Shown here in pieces: positions 11,801 to 20,041 of a stretch of 64,000 nucleotides of DNA (its first letter is position 1; each line of letters begins with the position of its first letter). Below the pieces are notes generated by a model, which ran no database searches, had not been told where the DNA came from, and was given only the letters and a program-made list of their open reading frames with translations. The translations under genes were made by a program, and so were the position numbers. Source of the stretch: Blepharisma stoltei (taxonomy: Eukaryota > Ciliophora > Heterotrichea > Heterotrichida > Blepharismidae); the NCBI GenBank assembly GCA_914767885.1, contig CAJZBQ010000030.1, positions 124,001-188,000 on the forward strand, written 5' to 3'.

Positions 11801-14795
11801 TTTTCTAATGATTTTGTTGAGAACTCAGCAGAATATGAAGGAGGAGCTGCTGTTTGAAAAGAAGTAATGCCAAAATTCCAAAGCAATTCTTTTGAAAACA
11901 ATAAAGCAGAATATGGAGAAAATATAGCGTCTTTTCCTGTGAGCATGAAAATTATGAATTCTAATTGGACAGGCGAACTAAAGGATTTGGCATCTGGGCA
12001 GCTAACAACCACACCATTGATTATTGGTATAATTGATCATTTAGGCTCAGTTGTAACCACAGACGATTCTAGTGTAGGCGAGCTAATATCCTCATCACAA
12101 GATGTAGTTTTATCAGGCGAAAGCAAAGTTAAAGCAGCCAGTGGAATTTTTACTTTTTCCTCGTTTATAATTTCTGCTGAGCCCGGAAGCAATTTTTCTA
12201 TAGAAATTCAAACAAATGGTATTGATGTTACAAAAAGCATTAGCTCTCCCCGATAAATTTGTCTAAAGATTTTTAAAAACAAAATAAATTTTTTTAAAAT
12301 GTTTAAAATTAAAAAAATATAAATTAAACTAAAAATTAATTTATTTTTATATAGAATTATTCAAAATAATTCGATTCAACATGGAAAATGTTTAAATAAT
12401 ATACTACTTGCACTTTTCATATTTTCACCGATAAAATTTTCCTATTAAACAATATATTGCTCAATTTAAATGGGGTGTAAGGCAAATGATGGCCTTAATT
12501 ATAACTCAAGTATACTTGTAAACGTAACTTTAAGAGATTGTGTATTGGGAGAAGCCACAGTTGGTGTTAACTGTGTGGTTTGTCCTAAAGATTTTTACAG
12601 CTTAAACCCTAGAGGCGAACAATGTTTGGCTTGCCCTGATGAGGCTATATGTTATGGAAATTATACAATGGTCCCGAAGCCTGGATACTGAAGATCTGAT
12701 ATGCTTAGTACAAGGTTTTGGCATTGTCCTTATTCAGAAGCTTGCATTGGCTCTGATTTACAAAATATTTCATATTCAGGAAAATGCCTTGAAGGGTACA
12801 CTGGAAATTTATGCCAGAGTTGTAAAGAAGGTTATTCTAAAATAATGAAAAACCAATGCGCCAAATGTCAAAGTCTATATATACTTATTATAAAAACATC
12901 AGGGATTGGGCTTGGATTTCTAGCTCTTTGCTGACTAATGGTTAAAATGTCGAAAAATTCTGCTTACAAGCCTAAATCTCTCTCAAGTATTTATATAAAA
13001 ATATTCATCAATTATATCCAGCTTATAGCATTAACCACGACTTTCAGCCTATCCTGACCAAGCTACGTAAAACAATTATTTTCAGTTCAAAATAATGCAA
13101 GCTTTATAAGTGACCAAATTTTTTCTTTTGACTGTTTGCTATATTACAACGAAGACTTAAAAGGAGACAAAACCATTATTTTTTATCAAAAATTGGTTGT
13201 TATGGCTCTTTTGCCGATTTCTATTCCGATAGCTTCAGCTATTTGTTGATCTTTGATATCTTTATGTAAAAGAACTTTTGCTTTGTTTATGAAGAATATT
13301 GTGACAACTTCAATTATCGTCGCATTTTTAGTCCATCCAAGCCTAATAAAATATTATTTTAGCTCTTTTGATTGCACAACTCTTGACTATGGCGAGGTTT
13401 GGCTTGTTGATGATCTAAGCTTGAAATGTTGGGATAAGCAGCATGTGTATTATACAACAGCTGTTTCTTTGCCAGCTATTATTTTATGGGGAATTGGGAT
13501 ACCTACTACTTGTTTGTTTCTGATAATAAAAAATAAAGAAAAGCTCAGTGATATAAGTGTCAGAATCAAATATGGATTTCTTTTCAATGGGTATAAATCT
13601 AGAAGCTATTATTGGGAGTTTGTAATTATTTATAGAAAAATAATGATTATTTGCTGCTCTGTGTTTCTAGCAACGGTTTCAGTCAACATACAAGCTTTAA
13701 CAACTCTTTTCATATTAGTAGCTTGTCTATATTTTCAATGTAAAATAAAACCCTATAATGGAGATGATTTAAACAGACTTGAAGCCATTTCTATTTCAGC
13801 CTCAGCAATCACAATTTATTGTGGAATGTATTATTTAACTGGATCTCTTGACCAATTCACTGAACTCCTATTTTTCATAGCCATTATTTCAGCAAATTCG
13901 TATTTTGTGATTTATTGGGGTTTTAAAGCTGGAAATGCCTATGTCACCATAATAATTGAAAAAATCCCATTTTTAAAGAAAAAATTCCAGACCGAAAGCT
14001 ACCACATCATGAGTGGTGTTTCCTTTCAAAATAATAACAATACAAGCAGAATTAGAGACTCTTCACGTGAACTGATCTTAAATTCTTCGCGAAAGGAAAA
14101 TCTAAACCCCCAAGGGATTACTTTTAAAGATATTAATATGATGCATTTATTTTTAGGAAATTTAAAAGGAGGGCTTATTATAAGACATGAGCAGATTAAT
14201 TTCCATGAGCAAGAAATTGAAAGGAGAAGCATCGGGGAAAATGATATTGAAGGGATATATTTAGTACCCTACTTTAAATTGAATCAATATAGATAAAATC
14301 TATTTTTTGGGTGTATTGACCCTGAAAACTGTTACAATTATTTGAAAAGGAAAATTATCAAGGTGAAAAGCTATTTTTATAAAATTCTTTTTGATCTAAT
14401 TTATTGGAAAAAGTGAAGTAAAATAATTTAAACAAATTTTAATACTGAATAGACTAATATTTTAATTAATACCTCATAAAATAAATTAAAATTCAAAAAT
14501 ATTGGATATTTTAAATTTTTTATAGAGAAAAATTTAATATGCTTTTAGAAAAAAAAGCCTCCCTTTAATTGGACAGGATTTTTTGCTCCAATTTAAATGA
14601 GGGCAGTTAGAAGAGAATAGTTCTGAAGAAAGCCACGTTGAAGCAAGCCATCCTAAAGGTAACAATAATGAAGATAGCAGCGCTGAAGAAATGAAAGAGG
14701 AAGAAGAAAAAATTGATGTAGACCAAATTGCCATGCTGGATCCATATTTATCGAATGCACCAAGTGAGTTCTCGTTAGTTGTAAATGATCTTTAA
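2850..14795 (+). CDS. Receptor copy 2: Notch-repeat / beta-helix / multipass membrane protein (interrupted by 12 IESs)
   Basis: The ATG at 2850 opens a signal peptide (MNGFFFNVFLLPSLCLA). Removing two 15-nt introns and twelve IESs gives one frame of 2491 codons ending in TAA at 14793-14795. Domain order: about eight Lin-12/Notch-like repeats (GNGICDQNCNNPICGYDFGDC type, to about 4600), a Cys-rich linker (CFKCNTNTYQFYGYCLTSCP), a long beta-helix-like region rich in GGAIY, NCxF and NNxA motifs (about 5900-12250), the module ACPDEAICYGNYTMVPKPGYW, 8-9 membrane segments, and an acidic tail ending PSEFSLVVNDL. It most resembles paralog copy 3. The beta-helix motifs recall polymorphic outer-membrane proteins, but the membrane domain is of ciliate type. 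A surface receptor or adhesin is inferred; the ligand is unknown. Confidence 0.88.
2943..2957 (+). other. 15-nt intron, receptor copy 2, intron 1
   Basis: GTAACTATTACTTAG carries an in-frame TAG. Removing it joins CPPSS to KGDGICDPNC. Introns occupy the same place in copy 3 (32075-32089) and copy 4 (53834-53848). Confidence 0.9.
3187..3713 (+). other. 15-nt intron split by an IES, receptor copy 2, intron 2
   Basis: After removal of the IES at 3199-3710 the remaining bases 3187-3198 plus 3711-3713 read GTAATTTTTATTTAG, a standard 15-nt intron. Splicing joins SSNC to FQDDL. The homologous introns are GTAAAATTTATTATAG in copy 3 and GTAAAAGATATTTAG in copy 4. Confidence 0.82.
3199..3710. mobile_element. 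IES, family 2, inside an intron, with a nested family-1 remnant
   Basis: TA-bounded, 512 bp. The ends are TACTCCCCTTAAATTGGAAC and the inverse TTCTAATTTAAAAAGAGGGAG. Around 3400-3655 the inside resembles a decayed family-1 element (GGTGAGCAAACAAAAATTTT to GAACAAGCGGAGAGGGAG). Confidence 0.88.
3780..4098. mobile_element. IES, family 1
   Basis: 319 bp between TA 3780 and TA 4099. Removal joins YYGL to GSCTDCSPGC, as in the uninterrupted paralog (copy 4, YYGLGICKDC). The termini are C-run/G-run inverted repeats. Confidence 0.93.
4604..4926. mobile_element. IES, family 1
   Basis: 323 bp. Removal gives ISSTSKCQNANQILF, matching copy 4 (SSTSKCQNTNQILF). It holds the family motifs AAAACCCACCCTCCGTGAGC and TTCGCTCACGG. 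Confidence 0.92.
5169..5251. other. Short IES
   Basis: 83 bp between TAs. The ends CTTACTCACCTG and TTGAGTGAGATTTA are weakly inverted. Removal restores CNTKSLGDCFKCN. Confidence 0.9.
5612..5910. other. IES
   Basis: 299 bp, AT-rich, no family recognised. Removal restores NPLNKSFNITNLS, aligned with NPLNRNYNLTSLL in copy 3. Confidence 0.88.
7331..7735. other. IES
   Basis: 405 bp, AT-rich, TA-bounded. Removal gives IFIKNTCKNSGPFLYY in frame at a place where the paralogs read through (FKNNVCKNSSPSINY in copy 4). Confidence 0.85.
7964..8034. other. Short IES (71 bp)
   Basis: The ends TATATACCCT and AGGGTATA form a perfect short inverted repeat. Removal gives QNVYIENTIISNN. The exact TA used is ambiguous within a TATATA run. 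Confidence 0.9.
8297..8765 (+). mobile_element. SINE-like element A (family A) inside an exon
   Basis: This body of about 470 bp is visibly GC-richer than its surroundings. It ends in CGCCATTTTGGTGTAT (8750-8765) and is flanked by a 15-bp duplication, GTTTCGCAAGATCCC (8282-8296) against GTTTCAAAAGATCCC (8766-8780). It shares internal sequence such as ACGAATTTTCT with elements D and E. A TA just beyond each duplicate (8298 and 8782) allows a normal 484-bp TA-to-TA excision that restores SQDPLSLSIVN. Confidence 0.8.
9029..9244. mobile_element. IES, probably family 2
   Basis: 216 bp. It begins TAACTCTTTACTTTAAATTG and ends AGAGGAG before TA. Removal joins YLAPS to KQSDSDISKIIL in frame. Confidence 0.85.
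10415..11559. mobile_element. Large IES with long G/C-rich inverted repeats and nested elements
   Basis: 1145 bp. The terminal inverted repeats begin at GGTCAAGCACAGATGCCAA, a few bases inside the left TA, and at its exact inverse before 11560. They continue as CCCCACCCC-type runs (10438-10530) against GGGGTGGGG-type runs (11336-11540). Nested family-1-like pieces lie at about 10778-11137. Removal restores LYSTFTSNTINSQNY, matching copy 3 (YFTFTDNTISSQTY). Confidence 0.9.
11337..11540. repeat. G-rich tandem repeat inside the IES
   Basis: About seven imperfect units of the type GGGGGTGGGGGTGTGATCCA are repeated head to tail, with a C-rich counterpart at 10438-10530. Runs of four to seven G make G-quadruplex folding plausible. 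Confidence 0.85.
12241..12477. mobile_element. IES, family 2
   Basis: 237 bp. The ends TAGCTCTCCCCGATAAATTT and CAATTTAAATGGGGTG are inverted relatives. Removal gives TKSIKANDGLNYNSS, as in copy 4 (SKSVKANDGLNYNSS). Confidence 0.92.
14262..14607. mobile_element. IES, family 2
   Basis: 346 bp. The ends TAGTACCCTACTTTAAATTG and TCCAATTTAAATGAGGGCAG are inverted relatives; inner repeats suggest nesting. Removal joins EGIYL to EENSSEESHVE in the acidic tail. Confidence 0.85.
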
Positions 14796-15178
14796 ATTAA
14801 ATAAAAATTATAAAAAAAATCGCTAGATTTTATTAATGGTATAAAAAAATTTATCATCTTTATAATATAAAGCAAGATAACTAAGATTATTTAAATGGCT
14901 CCATGCCAGATGACAGTGTATTTTATAGTGTTCATTTTAGGAAGTACATTTGTTCGAAACTTTTTAAATGGTGTGACATTTGGTCTAAATTTAAACATTT
15001 TTTTTGGCCAAATGTCTCACTATCAAAAAAAATTCAACCAATTTTCGACCAAATGCACTTCGGTGAAGCTCACTATCAAAGTGCATTGGACCTGAACCCT
15101 ATTTTAAATATAAATGATTTTCAAAAAAAAATCAATCGCAGCTTGATCTTCTTAACACAAATTACTATGAATTTACGA
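14796..15178. other. Intergenic between convergent genes
   Basis: AT-rich 3' flanks of receptor copy 2 and the small gene on the minus strand. A motif like CCAAATGYNNCTCACTATCAAA occurs twice in 15005-15080. No gene or RNA is recognised. Confidence 0.5.
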
Positions 15179-15801
15179 TTATCTAGGATAACTCATTTTA
15201 TCTTTTTTCTTCGATTTTTTCGTTCTAGCATTAATTTCTGCACGAACGTTTTCGAAAACTTCTTTTTTGGACACTTTAGCCTTACCTTTTTGTTGGCTTT
15301 GCTTGCTATTTTCTTCATGTATCTCTGCTTCTGTTTTTCCCTTCTCTTGTGGCTGCAATCCAAATTCTTGCAAAATTGACTCAAGCTCATCAAGTTCTTT
15401 CTTCTGAACTTCTTTCTTAGAAGCAGTTGTACATGTCAATGAAAAAAAATTTAAAAATAATTAATTTTACATAAATTTAACTGTCCACTTTAACCAAAAA
15501 TCATTCTATAAGAAAATTAAAGGATTTCTTTTTCAAAAATTAAAAAAATATCCATTGTACCATCAGCTCTTAAATTTTTTGCCTCAGTTTTTTGCTCTAT
15601 AACTATTTTGGTCGTCAGATTTGGGTCAATTTCTTCTTCTTTTTCTTTTGGCTTGGATCTTTTTTTCTTTTTTTGCTTTGGAGCTTTAGCTTCTTCCACA
15701 GTAGGAAGAGAAGTAATAATTTTTTCGGTTTCGACCTTTTCTTCCTCTTCTTCGTCTTCGGAGTCTGACATTACCCATCTATTTTTAGGCTGAGCTTCCA
15801 T
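15179..15801 (-). CDS. Small charged protein, unknown function (164 aa after IES removal)
   Basis: Start MEAQPKNRWVMSDSEDEEEE at 15801; stop TAA at 15179-15181. Removing the 128-bp IES gives 164 residues: an acidic Ser/Glu-rich N-terminus with likely CK2-type sites, a Lys-rich block (KQKKKKRSKPK), the segment LTTKIVIEQKTEAKN, a helical stretch (KKELDELESILQEFGLQ), and a Lys-rich C-terminus ending DKMSYPR. The alternating charge suggests a nuclear, nucleolar or RNA-associated protein, but this is inference and I do not recognise the family. Confidence 0.7.
15430..15557. other. IES in the small charged-protein gene
   Basis: 128 bp between TTGTAC-like sites. Removal joins NLRADGT to TASKKEVQKK in frame. 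Confidence 0.85.
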
Positions 15802-16615
15802 ATTGAAAGAGTTTATAAATTTAGCATAATAATTGAAACAAGCCTTAATCTACCTGTGTGCGGGTCAATTATTTTTATCAATATGTATTTATTCATCTTC
15901 ATGTCTTCTTCGCCAATGGTCTTGGAGCAATTCCTGGTTCGGGAATTCAATTATGAGGTTGGTGAAATTATTTCAGATATGTCAGAAAAATTAGATGAAA
16001 CGATTGTTGATAGGAGTTTTAAAGAGAGAGATTGCTGGGTGAATTGATATAATCCGTTGATAAAATTTCTTATGGATGCTATAAGCGCCATTTTCATATG
16101 AAATTTCAAATTATGAATTTGCCGCACTAAAATCTGCGTTTTGAAACGCATATTTGGTTTTCACGTACCAAATTCGAAATGACATGCATATGCATGATAA
16201 GAAAATTATTGCAATACATAATAAAGAAGTATTTGGTGCAGTTGTTTGATATAAAGAAAGAGACTTTGAGAAAAAGAGAAAGTTGACCTTAAATGCATAG
16301 GTGATAATCAAATTAAAAATAAAATAAATTATCTCAGCTATGTCAGGGAAGCAAGAGCTGGGTGTTTTTCCTACAGGACTCCTGGCCTTAGGAAATTGAA
16401 TTTTCCAGAAGGATGCAACTTAACCCAGGTGGAGACTAGGACCTTTAGGGCGCCTGACAGATCTAAGCAGGTAGCCAAAATCAAAGAAGAGTTGTCAAAG
16501 CCCAAACCTCAAGACTGGAGTCCTCATCATGAAGCAAGGTCAAGGTGGCCACTATTTGGCGGGCTGGAGGAAGATGGCGCGATGGCAAAATCGTAGTGGA
16601 TAATAATAGAAATAA
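15802..16615. other. Intergenic with a GC-richer unexplained segment
   Basis: 15802-16330 is AT-rich. It contains one plus-strand frame of about 100 codons (from about 15890, with TGA as Trp) that might be a small gene but has no recognisable feature. 16335-16610 is noticeably GC-richer, unlike IESs or exons here, and carries a frame of about 80 codons (NLTQVETRTFRAPDRSKQ). It may be a mobile-element fragment. Confidence 0.35.
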
Positions 16616-19600
16616 CTAACATTTGATTTGATTCGGGAATTTTCTTCCACATCCTGGGTAAGAACAAGGAATAAACGGCTTTGGCATCATTTCTTGCAGC
16701 GGCTCCAGCATGCTCTGCAAGTCTTGCAGCTCCTCTCCATTCGCAATTAATTGATCACAAGCCATTTTCAGCTCTCTGATTATTCCAGCTATTCTTTTTA
16801 CGTTATCTTCTCCAGCCACACTTTCTCAAGGCACCATCCCTCTTGAAACCACACACAAATTATTTAAAATCATGCAAATCTGAGTAGAAAATTCTGGCTC
16901 TGATAAAGCCATAGCTTCTAGCTGCATCCCAGCTTTTTCAAAAAACGCTTCAGAGTATAATAGTTGTTTGGCAACTGAAGAAATATTAATGAGAGAGCCT
17001 AAGGTGTAGTAAACTACATTATCATCAGAATGGTCCATTAAGAGCATTAAAATATCAATTATTTGCAGATTATGCTAAATTAATTGATTTTTTATTTTTT
17101 TTTTAAAAAATTAAAAAATTGATAAATTTAATGGAAAAAATATATTCAGCTCTTTACAGACAGATTCGTGCCTAGTTAAATTCCCTAATGCTCTGACAGC
17201 CTCAAGGGTTATTTCTGCATTTAGAGTTTGCACCATCAAAGGGGCAACCTTAGAGAGAATAAGTGTACGTGTATCTTCAGAAATAAAGGGAGACTGAGGC
17301 TGGTCATAAAATAGCAAATTTGTAGCACAAGCGATTGTATTGAGAATAAGCTCTTCATGGTCTGTATAATTATAAGAATTTAATATAGTAAATAAGCATT
17401 TTCCGATGTTATCTGCTTGTGTAAGGTCTTTTCCAGCATCTTTATCAGTGATAATATTAGCTATTAGCCTTACACCTTTGACTAATGAGTCTATACAATC
17501 TGGCCTCATATCACCAAGATTCTTTTGTATTGCAATTTCTAGTATCAAATTAATACTATATGCTATTACTTTTCTGGCTTTTTCGAAATTTGTTACTAAC
17601 GATGACCCCCCCCCTCAATCTTCATATCTACTGCAACAAAAATTTTTCGAAAAAATCTTCATGCCTACTGCAACACAAAATTTTTATAAAAAAAAATTAA
17701 TGCATTTTCTCTAGGTGAGTTTCTCAAAAAAACCATAAAACAGAGCTACTGTAGGTGTGTCAATGACCTTCTCATCGAGATTTGGACGGCTATTGCCATC
17801 GCTCGCCATTTTATTAAACTTAACTAGCTAAAAAGTACGGAAAATTTTAAGATGCGCATCGAAAATTTGTTGCAAGAGGATTAGGATTATTACAGACAGG
17901 CGCTAGCCATATTAATGACGCAGTCATTAAAGACCTCCCGTACGGAAGGTTCTACTGCTTTTCGACTCCAGTCCATAGGATCTATCCCTCTTACGAGTGC
18001 CCTTCCGGTACCTTCTGTCTCCTCATTGCCTTGGGAGTTCAGTCTTGAGTGGGCAGCTTATTGATTTCTGCGGCCCTGCTACGGGCGATTGGAGTAACTT
18101 GATTCCAAGGATCAGCTCTTGTAGTCTATTGGGTATCAAAGTGCCTTTCTTCGACAGCTACAGGAAAAAAGACTGTTCCCCTGTGGCCTGGGCTGAAACC
18201 CCCAGTTTTCTCGTTAGAAGAATACCCATGGGTCCTTGGATCCAAGGACGTTGTTGAGCACCTCCATTTCCAAACACAGGAGAGCAGCCAAAAACCTACC
18301 CGGATACGCACTTCTTGAGCCTGCGTCTGATTCTCGGCTCGGAGTCCGTCCCAGTTCGCTGTAGCCATAAGGTCTGGACTGCTGCGCCAAGAGGGCAGAT
18401 TGATACGTGTCGCCATTTTAATGTATATAATTTGTTGCAAGAGACATGAAAATTATTTATTTTTTTTATATAAAATTTTATATATTAAAAAATTGCATTT
18501 TTGTTGCAATAGACATGAAGATTGAGGGGGGTCATCGTTATATTTGCTAACACAAAGCAGCCTCTTATTATAATTGGCAAATTTTCTCTGTATTTTTCTA
18601 TGGCTTTTACAATAGTTACTAAATTTTCATCATTTTCTTGCAAAATGCTACACACTTTTTGCTGAACTGATAATTTGCTGAGCGCCCTTAACGAATTTGA
18701 TATTAATTCTTGAGAATTTATATGAATTTGCATTATTTTCGCAATTTTTTCAATTACGTGGAATAGCAAAATATTTTGGTAGCTTGTTTTTTCTAATGCT
18801 AAATTTCTTAAAATCCCTGTAATTTGTATTAACAAATGGACTTGTTTAGGGTTGCTATATAAATTTTACTCTGGAATATCATCATCTAGATACAGACAAG
18901 GCAGCATTGACGCTAAAGGCGCAATAAAATTAATTTTCCCAGCCAATTCTTGGATTTTGGCATTAGAGGTCAGATTTTTAACAATCCCAAGCACAAAAAG
19001 CATGATATCGTGTGGGACGCTGTCTTCATTAGAAACCACTTTTGTAACCGCTGCATGGAGTGTATTTAGCAAGCCTTCCTCCACAAAAATTGCATCATTT
19101 TGGTTATTTTTAGAATATTGATAAAGCAATTTAACAGCAGCAGTTGCTATGGAAGTCCCTACTAGCCCGCTTTCTTTTTTTTTGTACAATAAATCGTGGT
19201 CAACTAAATTTTGCAATAAGCACCTTTCAAGCTTTAGAAGTTTCCTGATTTCATTCTCAAATCTTTCTAAAGCAAGCCCTAAAAGCTTTAAAATTACTTG
19301 TGGCTGGGCTCATTTAGGCTTTTTGGTAGCAAAGCGGAGGGAGTTTAAAGACTCAGTGATTCTTACAGTTAAAGCTTCAATGTCATCATTTTCATATAAA
19401 GTTCGGACTTCTGGGTGCTGATGCATTTTTTCAAGAATGCTTGTAATTTCTTTATTTTAAAAAATTTTTTGCTTAAAAATGATTTACACCCTAAATTCGC
19501 TTAAAAAGCAATTTCCTATAATTTCTTTTATTTCGCTTAATAAGTCGCTCTTTTCTTCTTTATTTTCTTCATAAATTTCTTTTAGATCTGGCCTCTCGTC

Positions 19601-20002
19601 AAGCAGATGTTTCATATTTGTCTCGTCAACATTAAAAGTGTCTTCTTGAATTGTTTTCACAGGCTCCCTCGTGCTTTTTTTAGACCCGCCACTTGAAATG
19701 TTTCTCCTTGTAGGCTGTGGGAGTGGCTCATAGTTATTTTGTCTTGCAGTTCTTTTTGGAGCAATATCGGCAGCCATAGCTTTCAAAGAATAGCTTGAGT
19801 TTGGTCTTGATGTCCCATCATTAGTAAAAAGAGTTCTAACTGACTCAGCAGGGGTATAAGGCCTTGAAGGGTCTTTTAATGAAGCTCTTGCTGTTTGGAT
19901 TATATTGGAAATTGTTGATTTTTCTAGGTGGGCTGTAAGGCTGTCTTTAGGTTTACTCATATAATTAATTAAAGATGGGAATTTAAGATTTATTGAAAAC
20001 AT
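16616..20002 (-). CDS. ARMC2: ARMC2-like armadillo-repeat protein (cilium assembly adaptor)
   Basis: After removing three IESs and one intron the frame is 755 codons from Met at 19960 (769 from the ATG at 20002), ending TAG at 16616-16618. The N-terminus has the ARMC2 signature: ISNIIQTARASL, RPYTPAESVRTLF, then SRPNSSYSL. This is followed by about 450 residues of armadillo-type helices (LRNLALEKT, LRALSKLSVQQK, VRALGNLTRHESVCKEL, LGSLINISSV). In animals and algae ARMC2 helps carry radial-spoke precursors on IFT; that role is inferred here. The C-terminus ends in CSYPGCGRKFPNQIKC, the start of a zinc-finger-like motif that stops early. The start lies 40-80 bp from the MFS stop codon, so intergenic spacing is very tight. 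Confidence 0.82.
17060..17140. other. Short IES in the ARMC2-like gene
   Basis: 81 bp, AT-only-like content. Removal joins CKELNI to IDILMLLMDHSDD within an armadillo repeat. Confidence 0.87.
17597..18538. mobile_element. IES with C-run inverted repeats carrying a nested SINE-like element
   Basis: 942 bp between TAs. The ends ACGATGACCCCCCCCCTCAA and the inverse TTGAGGGGGGTCATCGT continue as ATCTTCATRYCTACTGCAAC. Removal restores CFVLANIVTNFEKARKVI. Without the SINE (17879-18428) and one duplicate, the IES is about 380 bp. Confidence 0.93.
17879..18428 (+). mobile_element. SINE-like element B1 (tRNA-like head), nested in an IES
   Basis: A 550-bp body with a 15-bp perfect target duplication AATTTGTTGCAAGAG (17864-17878 and 18429-18443). 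The 5' part has the tRNA-like segment with a B-box-like TTCGACTCC (17961-17969). The 3' end is CGCCATTTTAATGTAT (18411-18426). It is homologous along its length to the copies at 30604, 39561 and, more distantly, 57594. Confidence 0.85.
18855..18869 (-). other. 15-nt intron in the ARMC2-like gene
   Basis: On the minus strand GTAAAATTTATATAG. Removal joins LYLDDDIP to DNPKQVHLLIQITG and removes an in-frame stop. Confidence 0.85.
19453..19491. other. Very short IES (39 bp)
   Basis: TA-bounded. Minus-strand removal joins FLSEF to KEITSILEKMHQ and removes two in-frame stops. No GT...AG intron of 15-16 nt fits here. Confidence 0.65.
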
Positions 20003-20041
20003 TGACGAAATCTATAGAAAATTATTTTTTTGTATAGGAAA

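Noticed and set aside
14895-15095. Small plus-strand genes between copy 2 and the charged-protein gene
   Set aside because: Two overlapping frames with no family features in 3' flank sequence; more likely chance.
17900-17975. A functional tRNA gene
   Set aside because: Only arms resembling a tRNA are present, inside a repeated 550-bp element with target duplications; no clean acceptor stem was found.
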